From: Pseudoalteromonas sp. XMcav2-N
GTDB lineage: Bacteria; Pseudomonadota; Gammaproteobacteria; Enterobacterales; Alteromonadaceae
DNA length: 64,000 nucleotides
Direction of reading: 5' to 3'
Assembly: GCF_024124545.1 (NCBI RefSeq)
Contig: NZ_JAMXSF010000012.1
Span: forward strand, 1-64,000
Made by a program: the position numbers and the translations under genes. The notes under the pieces are model-generated. The model had not been told where the DNA came from. It made no database searches and worked only from the letters and a program-made list of their open reading frames with translations. This document shows positions 33,641 to 41,760 of the stretch, in pieces (position 1 is the stretch's first letter; every line of letters starts with the position of its first letter).

Positions 33641-34582
33641 TTACAATTTCTTCAACGCAATACGTCCACTGACAGTATCGATTTCTACATCCACATCACC
33701 GTCGTTAATCACGAACTCCAGTTCACGCGATGGCCCATATTTCGCCTTTTTCTCTTTGTCTGCTGACAGTTCATTGATGATCCGTCCGCCGGCATGCGCA
33801 TCGATATCAAAACGCGCCGACAGATTGGTGGGAAAATAAAAGTCGACATCACCGCTGACTGATTCAAAGCGAATATTGGCTCTCTTTTCCAGTGCTCTCA
33901 ATTTAACATTAATCTCGCCATTGACGGTGCTCATTCTCAAGTCCTTCAGGCTGGCAATATCGAAATCAACTTCGCCGTTGACGTTTTCAACCCGAATATC
34001 ACTCGCCTGAGTCATACTCTCAATGCCACCATTGACCGCATTAAACCTTAGCTTGCCGCTGGACGCCATATCTTCAATATCGCCATTGACTGTTTCATAG
34101 CGGATGTTACCGGATAGCTCTTTCCCCTCGATGTCACCATTGACGGTTTCCAGCTCAATTTTCCCGTTTACCTGATTTACCTCAATATCGCCATTGACGG
34201 TAGTGACTGCTACGCCCGCACTGAAGTTGCTGACATCCACATCGACATTCACGCCTTCAAAGTCCAGTTCACTCTGTTTCGGCATATAAATGGTCAACCG
34301 AGATCCATCTCGCTTGTTATTCCACCCTTTATTGCGACGTGGCATTTTGACAATAAACTCTGTTACATTGCCCTGAGTTTCTAATGTATAGCCATCGGCC
34401 AGTTCATCTAGCTCGCCACTGACTTTAAAGCTTGGCTTGTCCCACGACTTGATAGTGACTTTACCACGCTGGTTTTCGATAACCACTTTGCCATCCAGCG
34501 GCACTTCAATCTGCTCGTCAATCTTGTCACCCGCCAGGGCAAACAGCGGCAGCGTGGCCAGTCCTAAAATGATTGCTTTCAT
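33641..34582 (-). CDS. Exported DUF4097-family beta-helix protein
   Basis: The 313-residue product has a short signal peptide (MKAIILGLATLPLFALAG) and then a DUF4097-type repeat domain. A motif close to VNGDIE recurs about eight times at roughly 20-residue spacing (TVNGDIE, QVNGKIE, TVNGDIE, TVNGDIE, AVNGGIE, NVNGEVD, TVNGEIN, SVSGDVD), which would stack as a right-handed beta-helix ladder. It is the third gene of the sigma/anti-sigma operon, 9 bp after the second. Function of such proteins is not established; a periplasmic or envelope-associated role is likely from the signal peptide. Confidence 0.85.
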   Translation of the reverse strand: MKAIILGLATLPLFALAGDKIDEQIEVPLDGKVVIENQRGKVTIKSWDKPSFKVSGELDELADGYTLETQGNVTEFIVKMPRRNKGWNNKRDGSRLTIYMPKQSELDFEGVNVDVDVSNFSAGVAVTTVNGDIEVNQVNGKIELETVNGDIEGKELSGNIRYETVNGDIEDMASSGKLRFNAVNGGIESMTQASDIRVENVNGEVDFDIASLKDLRMSTVNGEINVKLRALEKRANIRFESVSGDVDFYFPTNLSARFDIDAHAGGRIINELSADKEKKAKYGPSRELEFVINDGDVDVEIDTVSGRIALKKL

Positions 34583-34591
34583 GCTTCTCTC

Positions 34592-35083
34592 CTAAATCTG
34601 TTGCCACTGGGGCTGATGTACCTTAGTGATTAAATCCAATTGCTGCTGGTATACCTGAGCCAGCATTTTAAGCAGAGCTGCATTGTCGGGATCTTTTGTC
34701 AGAGCCAGTTTGATGGCCTGCTCTGCTTCTTCCAGTTCCTGTAATGGCTGCTGCCAATCCTGTGTGAGTGCGGGTTGTGTCTCATACTGAACCAATAGCG
34801 TTTGTTTTCTCTGCTCGAAGAAGGCACTCATATTCGCCATAGTATCTTGCTGAGGCTGCGTCATGATGACCTGCCAGCTCAGCAGGCCAGCTGATACACA
34901 GGCCGCAACACCAGCCAGCTTAACCCAGGGACTGGCAGAGCGAGGCTCCGCTGTGGGCAAATTGATTGCCTTTTCAATGCCCTGCCATAAGTCTTTTCGC
35001 GGTTCAGGTAGCTGATCCTGATCTTGTTGTCGTGGCAGCTGTTGTTTCAGAAACTGCTCAAACGTTGGTTTACTCATTGTCAT
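34592..35083 (-). CDS. Single-span membrane protein, probable anti-sigma factor
   Basis: The 163-residue protein has a cytoplasmic N-terminal part of about 50 residues, one membrane helix (about 53-71, VKLAGVAACVSAGLLSWQVI) and a periplasmic part rich in Gln and Glu with probable coiled coil. It overlaps the sigma factor gene by 14 bp, an arrangement typical of cognate anti-sigma factors. The classical zinc anti-sigma motif (H-X3-C-X2-C) is absent, so the assignment depends on context. The ATG at 35083 has a CAGGAG Shine-Dalgarno; an ATG two codons later is also possible. Confidence 0.75.
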   Translation of the reverse strand: MTMSKPTFEQFLKQQLPRQQDQDQLPEPRKDLWQGIEKAINLPTAEPRSASPWVKLAGVAACVSAGLLSWQVIMTQPQQDTMANMSAFFEQRKQTLLVQYETQPALTQDWQQPLQELEEAEQAIKLALTKDPDNAALLKMLAQVYQQQLDLITKVHQPQWQQI

Positions 35084-35621
35084 ACCACTCCTGTAACAAT
35101 TTCCTGGCCCGGTGAAACTGGGATTTACTTGAGCCCACCGCCATATTCAACATGCCCGCCACCTCTTCATGGCGGTACCCTTCTACCGCGTGTAAAACAA
35201 ACACCAAACGGGCACGCTCAGGTAAACGCAGGACCAGCTTATCTAGCCCGTTGAGCGATTCACATTGCGCGATTTCAGTTTGTTCCATCCCACTGTCTTC
35301 CAGGCTGACGACTTTTTGCAACCAGTTTTTTTGCTTACGCAAATAGCTGATTGCAACATTCGACGTGACGCTGTGAAGCCAGGTCGTGAACTTCGATTGC
35401 CCCTGAAACTGAGCGATTTTATGCCACAGTTGAACAAACACTTCCTGCGTCGCATCTTCCGCGTGTGCCTGATCGGCAAGCAAACGTAAACACAGCCCAT
35501 ACACCCTGCGATAACACTGCTGATAAAGCTGTTCAAATGCAACCTGCTCGCCCTGCTGGGCACGCTGCACTAACGCCTCAATAGTATCTTGGTTAAATGC
35601 CTCTTTGGCATTGATTATCAT
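35070..35621 (-). CDS. ECF-type sigma-70 family sigma factor
   Basis: The 183-residue protein has sigma region 2 (FEQLYQQCYRRVYGLCLRLL; AEDATQEVFVQLWHKI) and region 4 (RLPERARLVFVLHAVEGYRH; EEVAGMLNMAVGSSKSQFHR) and no region 1 or 3, as in extracytoplasmic function sigma factors. The ATG at 35619-35621 with a GAGGGA Shine-Dalgarno was chosen over a frame extending 35 codons upstream. It heads a three-gene operon with the probable anti-sigma and DUF4097 genes. Its regulon and signal are unknown, and autoregulation is likely but not shown. Confidence 0.92.
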   Translation of the reverse strand: MIINAKEAFNQDTIEALVQRAQQGEQVAFEQLYQQCYRRVYGLCLRLLADQAHAEDATQEVFVQLWHKIAQFQGQSKFTTWLHSVTSNVAISYLRKQKNWLQKVVSLEDSGMEQTEIAQCESLNGLDKLVLRLPERARLVFVLHAVEGYRHEEVAGMLNMAVGSSKSQFHRARKLLQEWYDNE

Positions 35622-35784
35622 AGAGTATTCCCTCGTTACCGAGCCATCATCGTGACACATCAGATGTAATAAAGAAAGTGACCCAATGTGCGATGTTTGA
35701 GGAGTAAGACGCGGGGGGAAGAGCAAAAGGTTTAAACAAAGAGGAAAAATTTTTCTGAGCGGTGGAAGCGACTAGTTCACTGTG

Positions 35785-37536
35785 TTATTCGTCTTCCTCC
35801 TCTGGAGTCTGATAGTCTTCGCCAGACTCAAAACGCCAGCCCATAAATTCCAGCTTAGCCGGCGTAACCACACCACCGTTGCCGAGGTTAAAGTTTTTCA
35901 GTGCTTCATCAAAATGTACACCACTGCCGCCGGTGGCATCTATGGTTGCGCCACGGATAGTGCCGTAAAACTGACCACTCCCTCGCATTGCGATACTGGT
36001 AACGGGTGCATAAATTACGGCATACACGGAACTGGCACCTCTCAGAGTAATGCCATTTTGGCCTGAATAAGAAGAGAAGATACTCAAACTTGGAAAGCCG
36101 CTATCAGTCATGCCTTCACGTTCAGTGATCACGACGCCACTGGCACCAAAATCAACTTTACCGGTAACAAAAATCGCCAGACTGCTGCCTGCTTTTATAG
36201 TAATGCTGGTGTGACCCGTCATCTTGAAGTCACCATCGACCAGCCAGATCACATCTCCTCCCTCAATGGTAATGGTACCATCGCTGGTCAGCTTCATGTT
36301 TTTCATCCCAAACACATACTCATTGCCGGTATTACCCTGACCATGGTTTTGTGTAAGGTGCTGAAACAAATAGATGTCTGCGGGGCTCGATGACCAGGTA
36401 CCACTGCCTCCACGTATATAACGGCCCTCGCTCGGGGTAAACACATAGTCCGTCTGTGCACCGACAGTAAAATCAGCATAGTTGTTATTGCTGTCGATCA
36501 CTGAGGGCATATTCAAAGGTAACGCCAGTGGATCACATTCTTTATCCGGGTCGTTGGGATCATAATCCGGCGAGCTGGGATCGTATACCCGTACCGCTTC
36601 CACTTCTGGGTTAACATTGAAGCGATCAGCTGAATAATGCAACCCACCTTGCATATGGCTGCTCTGGAAGACACCCGTGCCACCATACATAATATCTAAC
36701 TCAGCCTGGTTTTGATTGAGAATTTCGGCGCCCCACTTCATCGTCACGTCACCATTCGCACGTAGCACGCCGGTGATCTGTCCGCCATTGTGCTTTACGA
36801 ATCCCTGAGTGAGCACATCGCCATCAACCCGCACGCCACTGCCCGCGGAAATATCGATACCAGTATTAGACTGAACAGTACCGATAACAGGTGAAGACCC
36901 CTTTAGATACAGGATACCCGATGCTTTAACATCTCCCATGATAGGAGAGTGACCATTTAGCACCACATCGGCATCGCCAATCACAGTATTCACATCACCA
37001 TTGCTGGTTTTAGTGTCTTCATAGCTACCCTGAGTGGAATCATAACTGTCGACTAAACCACTGCCCGCAAGATTTACGCCTTTACACCCGGTAACGGCGT
37101 TTTGGAACACTGAGCTACGCTCGGGGGGGGTGTATTTAAAGTAAGAGATCATACGCGCCTGGGCCTGCTCATCATAACGCTGTCCCAGGCTGGCAATCGC
37201 CACTTCATCACCATTGACTGACAACTGGGCGTCAAAACTCGTACCGTCAAGTTCGCCGCTCCCCAGACCCGCGCCAATCTGCTGAACCGCCTGCTCCAGT
37301 GTCAGATTTGGGTTATTGATAAGTGCAGCTTTGAGTGCCTGCCCCCGCTCGATCACGCCCTTTTCAGCCAATAAACGAGCATTCAGGTCTTTTTGATAAT
37401 TACCACTGAGACGCTCCTGCACCAGGGTATCTTTAAATGCAGCAAATACGACGACACTAGCCACCGAGCTGAGTAGCATCACTTTTATCAGGGTAAACCC
37501 ACGTTGTCGTAGTGTTTGTATTGCCATGATAGTCAC
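35785..37536 (-). CDS. Large PilX-like minor pilin with extended C-terminal domain
   Basis: The 583-residue protein starts with a class III pilin leader, RQRG cut before FTLIKVMLLSSVASVVVF, so it should be matured by PilD. Position +5 is Lys instead of Glu, in line with PilX/GspK-type tip pilins that lack Glu5. After a PilX-like N-terminal region (to about 150) comes a long repetitive beta-rich part (IGDADVVLNGHSPIMGDV; VQSNTGIDISAGSGVRVDGD) similar to DUF7305-type domains, ending in an acidic tail. The size is about three times a normal PilX. It overlaps pilW by 4 bp. GTG 37536 or ATG 37527 may be the start. Confidence 0.85.
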   Translation of the reverse strand: MTIMAIQTLRQRGFTLIKVMLLSSVASVVVFAAFKDTLVQERLSGNYQKDLNARLLAEKGVIERGQALKAALINNPNLTLEQAVQQIGAGLGSGELDGTSFDAQLSVNGDEVAIASLGQRYDEQAQARMISYFKYTPPERSSVFQNAVTGCKGVNLAGSGLVDSYDSTQGSYEDTKTSNGDVNTVIGDADVVLNGHSPIMGDVKASGILYLKGSSPVIGTVQSNTGIDISAGSGVRVDGDVLTQGFVKHNGGQITGVLRANGDVTMKWGAEILNQNQAELDIMYGGTGVFQSSHMQGGLHYSADRFNVNPEVEAVRVYDPSSPDYDPNDPDKECDPLALPLNMPSVIDSNNNYADFTVGAQTDYVFTPSEGRYIRGGSGTWSSSPADIYLFQHLTQNHGQGNTGNEYVFGMKNMKLTSDGTITIEGGDVIWLVDGDFKMTGHTSITIKAGSSLAIFVTGKVDFGASGVVITEREGMTDSGFPSLSIFSSYSGQNGITLRGASSVYAVIYAPVTSIAMRGSGQFYGTIRGATIDATGGSGVHFDEALKNFNLGNGGVVTPAKLEFMGWRFESGEDYQTPEEEDE

Positions 37537-38063
37537 CAGTTCGCCGTCGCCAGCACCTGCTGACTTGCTGCAATATCTATCTGGATCCCCGCGGCATACT
37601 GTGCGGGCACACCCACGGGTGTCACTGTAATGGACGTGATCAGGCCGTTGACCGAAAAGCTTAGTCCATTGACCCCTCTTAACAAGCGCTGGGCAGGTAA
37701 GTTATCTGAGCTGATATCGCATAATAAGTAGCCATCAAGTAACGAAAAGGTCTCGGTGTAATTCACCACAGGCACGCTGCCATCGCAGGCCGGCGTATTG
37801 GCAACCTGACTGACTTCTAATGCCTCACCGTTAAGCATGACCTGAGGTGTGGACGCTGTTTGCTTAATGCTACGAGTCATTAGCTGACTGGTATAGCGGA
37901 TCACTTCCTGTGCCTGTGCCAGCTCCTGATTTACCGCAATAGTGCTGCGAATGGTCGAATAGGCCACGGCAATACCTCCGAGCATAAACAAGCCTATCGC
38001 CAGTGCGATCAGTAGCTCAAGTAAAGTAAATCCGCGGCAATTCATCAATCGACTCACAAACAT
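37533..38063 (-). CDS. pilW: PilW-like minor pilin
   Basis: The 176-residue protein has the prepilin site NCRG before FTLLELLIALAIGLFMLGGI, with Glu at +5, and the PilW-type length and C-terminal layout. Minor pilins PilV, PilW, PilX, FimU and PilE form the complex that primes type IV pilus assembly at the inner membrane. It overlaps pilV by 10 bp and the PilX-like gene by 4 bp, indicating a tightly coupled operon. Confidence 0.88.
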   Translation of the reverse strand: MFVSRLMNCRGFTLLELLIALAIGLFMLGGIAVAYSTIRSTIAVNQELAQAQEVIRYTSQLMTRSIKQTASTPQVMLNGEALEVSQVANTPACDGSVPVVNYTETFSLLDGYLLCDISSDNLPAQRLLRGVNGLSFSVNGLITSITVTPVGVPAQYAAGIQIDIAASQQVLATANW

Positions 38064-38449
38064 TCATTGACAAAACTGGCGTGCAAAGAGATTTGGTCCA
38101 CGCCTATATTGGTCATTCGTTCATCGTGCCAGCTAACCGTCAGGCTCATATCGAGACTAAAAGTGTCGGGCAGCGTTAGCGTGAAGCGAGGATCATTCGG
38201 GTATAGCCAGGCAGCTGTCGGGTTGGCACCCGGGTTCAGGCTGGTATTGACACTCTGATAGTGGCAAATGTCGGGCCAAATACGCTCTATCGCATTCTGA
38301 CCGTGGATCAAAGCCACGGTATAATTAAAACTGTTCTGTGCAAACTGCATGGCCTTGATCTGGGCTGCAGCAAGGCCGAGCAATGCAATGGCTGCGATTA
38401 CCATAGACACCATAACTTCCAGCAATGAAAACCCCGAAACTACGCGCAA
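38054..38449 (-). CDS. pilV: PilV-like minor pilin
   Basis: The 131-residue protein starts MRVVSG before FSLLEVMVSMVIAAIALLGL, with Glu at +5 and a very short leader. LLGLAAAQIKAMQFAQNS is typical of PilV (type IV pilus modification protein). Overlaps of 10 bp with both neighbouring genes show operon coupling. Confidence 0.88.
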   Translation of the reverse strand: MRVVSGFSLLEVMVSMVIAAIALLGLAAAQIKAMQFAQNSFNYTVALIHGQNAIERIWPDICHYQSVNTSLNPGANPTAAWLYPNDPRFTLTLPDTFSLDMSLTVSWHDERMTNIGVDQISLHASFVNECL

Positions 38450-38901
38450 TTGTCTGTCGCCTTACCCAACCAGCTTTGCCCACTGTGTAAGATGCATAAA
38501 CGAACATCATCCGTTGTTGCATCATTATCCGATATCAGTATATTACTGAATGCACTGAGCTCACCGCTTGAGCGCAGTGTTCTGTCAACCAGGTTCACGG
38601 CTACTGCCGAGTGGTCAATCGTAAACCGTTTTAACGTGATTTCCTGACCCTGCTCGACCACCTTCATCACCCAGTCATTGTTTTCAAGTTCCAGTTTTAC
38701 CGGCACTTCGCGTTTTACCGCTTCACTGCGGGCAAAGCGATAAAAGCTGCTTAGCTGATTTGCGGTGGTATTAACTCTGTCCTGTTTAATCTGGCCGATT
38801 AAAGACGGCGCAGCCGTAACAGCCAGGATGGCAATGATGGCCAGGACCATCAACAGCTCAATCAGTGTTACACCGTGCTGGGCATGCTTACCAACAGTCA
38901 T
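38440..38901 (-). CDS. FimT/FimU (GspH-like) minor pilin
   Basis: The 153-residue protein carries a prepilin leader ending QHG before VTLIELLMVLAIIAILAVTA and the FFRSEAVKR-like helix region (RFARSEAVKREVPVKLE) diagnostic of GspH/FimT proteins. In other bacteria FimT-type pilins have been linked to DNA uptake and FimU to pilus priming; which role applies here is not clear. Two cysteines near the C-terminus (LCILHSGQSWLGKATDNCA) may form a disulfide. It overlaps the pilE-like gene by 14 bp. Confidence 0.88.
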   Translation of the reverse strand: MTVGKHAQHGVTLIELLMVLAIIAILAVTAAPSLIGQIKQDRVNTTANQLSSFYRFARSEAVKREVPVKLELENNDWVMKVVEQGQEITLKRFTIDHSAVAVNLVDRTLRSSGELSAFSNILISDNDATTDDVRLCILHSGQSWLGKATDNCA

Positions 38902-39307
38902 TCAGGTTGCCTCCCTGATTGCCTAAATGGTCCAGCGTGAGCACTCCGCAAATGTCGCCATTTTGACCACCTGCAGCCAGTGGCGTCGCCTTTAAAATAT
39001 AGCCCATATTGCGAAAATCACCGTTGGCACCTTGTGGCTTATTACGCGCTTCGTAGCTGAACGTGTAGTGTTCAGCAGCTGGCAGACTTTGAAACGTTTG
39101 ATCATTAGGGTAACCACCATTGCGGGAATAGATGCGCTCCAACGTAGCACTGGTTTGTAACAGCAAGTGCTGTGCATCCAGTCGTCTGCTTTCACGTACA
39201 TACTGACCATAGTTTGGCAATGCCACACTGGCCAGAATGGCGACGATCGCAATGGCGATCAGCAGCTCAATTAAAGTAAATCCACGCATTCTGGAGGTTT
39301 TAAGCAT
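38888..39307 (-). CDS. pilE: PilE-like minor pilin, first gene of the operon
   Basis: The 139-residue protein has the leader MLKTSRMRG before FTLIELLIAIAIVAILASVA and the PilE segment LPNYGQYVRESRRLDAQ. A cysteine pair (CGVLTLDHLGNQGGNLNDCW) closes the C-terminal D-region. In Pseudomonas pilE is the last gene of the minor pilin cluster, whereas here it is first and no pilY1 is present. Confidence 0.88.
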   Translation of the reverse strand: MLKTSRMRGFTLIELLIAIAIVAILASVALPNYGQYVRESRRLDAQHLLLQTSATLERIYSRNGGYPNDQTFQSLPAAEHYTFSYEARNKPQGANGDFRNMGYILKATPLAAGGQNGDICGVLTLDHLGNQGGNLNDCW

Positions 39308-39680
39308 ATTGGGTTTCCCACCTAAATGATAACGCTGTCATTAGTACCTGAGTATGACTGTATGACATTTGACCAATAAAAAAAAGTGCCTGTAATAAAA
39401 ACAGTTAACTAAAATATCACAAAACAGAATTATCTAAAACAGGAACGCGCTTACACGGGATAACAGCCGACGATGTGCCTCAAGGTTACACGGTGGTCAG
39501 ACCATTAAATACCAGCGTCATTTGTTCCCATAAAGACTATAAGCCGTTTACGAGCGCTGTTGTTTTGATTTGGATTAAATTTCCGACTTGTGTTGTAAAC
39601 CTTCCATGATGATCCCGATAATCATCAGATCCACACACTGAAAATTGGAGTTGTTATTGTCTTTCAGAGATTGGGAATAC
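39308..39680. other. Intergenic region upstream of the minor pilin operon
   Basis: This stretch between rplI (its 3' end) and pilE holds no open frame that looks like a gene. It should contain the pilin operon promoter on the minus strand, but I could not pick a convincing -35/-10 pair. No tRNA or repeat is seen. Confidence 0.5.
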
Positions 39681-39704
39681 AACCGCGTGCAGATACACGC
39701 GGTT
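39681..39704 (-). terminator. Terminator-like hairpin after rplI
   Basis: On the minus strand AACCGCGTG pairs perfectly with CACGCGGTT (6-nt loop) and is followed by GTATTCCC, 14 bp after the rplI stop. The stem is strong but the T run is short. It should end the rpsF-priB-rpsR-rplI transcript. Confidence 0.65.
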
Positions 39705-39718
39705 GGTGCTTAATACTA

Positions 39719-40171
39719 TTAAGCTTCAGCGATCACGATTACTTTGATAGCTGTTGTCACGTCAGTGTGAAGCTGGATTGATACGTCGAACTCACCTGTT
39801 TCGCGGATAGTACCGGTAGGCAGACGAACTTCTGACTTAGCAACTTCAAGACCTACTGCAGTGATAGCGTCGGCAATATCGCGAGTACCGATAGAACCAA
39901 ACAGCTTACCTTCGTCACCCGCTTTAGAAACCAGAGTCACTTCAGCAAGTGCTTCTAGTTTTTCAGCGCGCGCTTGTGCAGCAACTAGCTCTTCAGCGAT
40001 TTTCGCTTCAAGCTCAGCACGACGTGCTTCGAAAGTTTCGATGTTAGCTTTAGTTGCAGGAACTGCCTTACCCTTAGGGAAAAGGAAGTTACGTGCGAAA
40101 CCAGATTTAACAGAAACCTGGTCACCTAGGCCACCTAGGTTTGCGATCTTGTCTAGTAGAATAACTTGCAT
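39719..40171 (-). CDS. rplI: 50S ribosomal protein L9
   Basis: L9 bridges the base of the L1 stalk and reaches the neighbouring ribosome in polysomes. The 150-residue protein has the N-terminal domain [20 protein letters not shown] with [12 protein letters not shown], a long connecting helix and the C-terminal domain. It is the last gene of the rpsF operon. Confidence 0.98.
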   Translation of the reverse strand: MQVILLDKIANLGGLGDQVSVKSGFARNFLFPKGKAVPATKANIETFEARRAELEAKIAEELVAAQARAEKLEALAEVTLVSKAGDEGKLFGSIGTRDIADAITAVGLEVAKSEVRLPTGTIRETGEFDVSIQLHTDVTTAIKVIVIAEA

Positions 40172-40206
40172 GTCTCTACACCTTTTAAAAACTGTTAATC
40201 AGCTGC

Positions 40207-40434
40207 TTACTTATGTAAGTCAGTGTACGGAAGAAGGGCTAGGTAGCGAGCACGCTTGATAGCAGTTGCTAGCTGACGCTGGTATTTAGCGCTAGTACCT
40301 GTGATACGGCTAGGTACGATTTTGCCACTTTCAGTTACATAGTTTTTAAGAGTAGCCAGATCTTTGTAATCGATTTGTTGTACGCCTTCCGCTTTGAAAC
40401 GGCAGAACTTACGACGTCTGAAATAACGTGCCAT
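40207..40434 (-). CDS. rpsR: 30S ribosomal protein S18
   Basis: S18 pairs with S6 on the platform of the 30S subunit. The 75-residue protein matches E. coli S18 throughout ([40 protein letters not shown]). It lies 12 bp after priB. Confidence 0.98.
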   Translation of the reverse strand: MARYFRRRKFCRFKAEGVQQIDYKDLATLKNYVTESGKIVPSRITGTSAKYQRQLATAIKRARYLALLPYTDLHK

Positions 40435-40446
40435 GAGTAAATTTCC

Positions 40447-40776
40447 TCAATTAATTCTTTCAATATGTTGTGCATGTAATACAAGTTGACTCAAGCCACT
40501 GCGACTCTCGTGCCGGTTTAAAAAACCGCGTACTTGTATGGTTTGCCCAACGTATAAATGCTCTAGTTGAGTCCGGAACTGCTGTCCGCTGGCAACCACC
40601 TGAATACGCACATAACTGTTACGATTTAGGTCGGCTTCTACTTGCATCGATTTATGTTCTAAAACAAAAATACAATGCGCGATACCGGCGGGGCTTTGAC
40701 TGTACTTAGGTGGCTTACAGACCGTGCCAGATAATACCAGCTGGTTTGTATACAGATCAGACTGAGTGCTCACCAA
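40447..40776 (-). CDS. priB: Primosomal replication protein N
   Basis: PriB is a dimeric OB-fold single-strand DNA-binding protein that helps PriA reload DnaB at stalled forks. The 109-residue protein starts with a short tail and then NQLVLSGTVCKPPKYSQSPA, and contains GIAHCIFVLEHKSMQVEADL and GQTIQVRGFL, as in gammaproteobacterial PriB. Its place between rpsF and rpsR is the conserved one. Confidence 0.95.
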   Translation of the reverse strand: MVSTQSDLYTNQLVLSGTVCKPPKYSQSPAGIAHCIFVLEHKSMQVEADLNRNSYVRIQVVASGQQFRTQLEHLYVGQTIQVRGFLNRHESRSGLSQLVLHAQHIERIN

Positions 40777-40806
40777 ACTACCAGATCAATTCCGAATCAA
40801 AAACGA

Positions 40807-41148
40807 TTAAGCAGTTGCTGCTTCTTTTTTCTCTTCTTTAGCAAGAGGAGATGCTTCAGTTACAGCGTTCTTAGTACGCATAACCAGGTTACGAAGCACT
40901 GCATCGTTGTAGCGGAAAGAAGTTTCAAGCTCGCTGATTACTTCAGTAGGTGCTTCAACGTTCAACAGAACATAGTGTGCTTTGTGAAGCTTTTCGATTG
41001 GGTAAGCCAGTTGACGACGACCCCAGTCTTCTAGACGGTGGATTTTACCGCCAGCTTCTGTGATGGCACCAGTATAACGCTCGATCATACCAGGTACTTG
41101 CTCACTTTGGTCTGGGTGAACCATGAATACGATTTCGTAATGACGCAT
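40807..41148 (-). CDS. rpsF: 30S ribosomal protein S6
   Basis: S6 binds 16S rRNA together with S18. The 113-residue protein starts [20 protein letters not shown] and contains [20 protein letters not shown]; the C-terminus carries the acidic/lysine tail EEKKEA where RimK adds glutamates in E. coli. It is the first gene of the rpsF-priB-rpsR-rplI operon. Confidence 0.98.
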   Translation of the reverse strand: MRHYEIVFMVHPDQSEQVPGMIERYTGAITEAGGKIHRLEDWGRRQLAYPIEKLHKAHYVLLNVEAPTEVISELETSFRYNDAVLRNLVMRTKNAVTEASPLAKEEKKEAATA

Positions 41149-41154
41149 GGATAT

Positions 41155-41240
41155 TCCTTACGGTTAATATAGCCTTGTCCCGTTTCGGCCAGTCGGGGTA
41201 AGGCAAGGAACTAAAGTTAGTTAGGCCGAAAGAGCGCGTA
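41155..41240 (-). promoter_or_regulatory. Probable S6:S18 autoregulatory leader of rpsF
   Basis: On the minus strand just before rpsF, CCTTG and CAAGG can close a stem around CCTTACCCCGACTGGCCGAA and ACGGGA, with CCCG/CGGG pairing inside. A CCGA element in a hairpin near the rpsF start is the feature of the described S6:S18 leader motif that mimics the 16S binding site. The match was judged by eye. Confidence 0.45.
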
Positions 41241-41359
41241 TTTTACGTGTCGAACTAAAAATAAGCAATCAGTTTATCGATGAAAATTGGTGGAATAAGA
41301 TTTAAAGTTGAGCAAGTAAGTCAGAGTGAGAAAATATGGATATAAAGAGAGGGAGGAGT

Positions 41360-41435
41360 TGGAGCGGCACACGAGGTTCGAACTCGTGACCTCGACCTTG
41401 GCAAGGTCGCGCTCTACCAGCTGAGCTAGTGCCGC
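41360..41435 (-). tRNA. tRNA-Gly (GCC), copy 1
   Basis: A complete 76-nt tRNA on the minus strand: GCGGCACTAGCTCAGCTGG start, anticodon loop TTGCCAA (GCC), T arm ACGAG/CTCGT, CCA encoded. It is the last unit transcribed in the array, nearest to rpsF. Confidence 0.96.
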
Positions 41436-41460
41436 TTCATAATTTGCTCAATTGTTTTAA

Positions 41461-41514
41461 ACGCTGGTTCGCGACGGGTCGCGTCTAACGTTTTAGCAGC
41501 TGAGCTAGTGCTGC
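41461..41514 (-). pseudogene. Half-tRNA-Gly plus hairpin unit, P1
   Basis: This 54-nt element begins on the minus strand with GCAGCACTAGCTCAGCTG, the first 18 nt of tRNA-Gly with one change (G3 to A). It then runs into the arm CTAAAACGTTAGACGCGAC, which folds back on GTCGCGAACCAGCGT. No anticodon or T arm is present. It occupies the place that copy 3 has in the duplicated upstream half of the array. Confidence 0.85.
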
Positions 41515-41584
41515 ATCACAGGGTATGGAAATATAATCCAATACAAACTCGTTATTTAGTCAGTCGAGTAAACTGATTGTAGAT

Positions 41585-41660
41585 TGGAGCGGCACACGAG
41601 GTTCGAACTCGTGACCTCGACCTTGGCAAGGTCGCGCTCTACCAGCTGAGCTAGTGCCGC
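41585..41660 (-). tRNA. tRNA-Gly (GCC), copy 2
   Basis: Sequence identical to the other three glycine tRNA copies: 76 nt, anticodon GCC, CCA encoded. It lies inside a 153-bp exact duplicate of the region holding copy 4. Confidence 0.96.
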
Positions 41661-41683
41661 TTCATAAGTTATGGAATATTAAA

Positions 41684-41737
41684 ACGCTGGTGCGCGACGG
41701 GTCGCGTCTAACATTTTAGCAGCAGAGCCAGTGCCGC
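41684..41737 (-). pseudogene. Half-tRNA-Gly plus hairpin unit, P2
   Basis: This unit has the same 54-nt layout as P3 with three substitutions, two of them in the tRNA-derived part (GCGGCACTGGCTCTGCTG), so the D stem is more decayed. The hairpin core CGCGAC/GTCGCG is intact. It adjoins P3 in tandem, 23 bp away. Confidence 0.85.
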
Positions 41738-41760
41738 ATTCCTGATTACTCATATTTTAA

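Noticed and set aside
35785-37536. Lys at +5 of the PilX-like pilin as a sequencing error or broken pilin
   Set aside because: The frame is intact, the prepilin cleavage site is perfect, and loss of Glu5 is known for GspK/PilX tip pilins.
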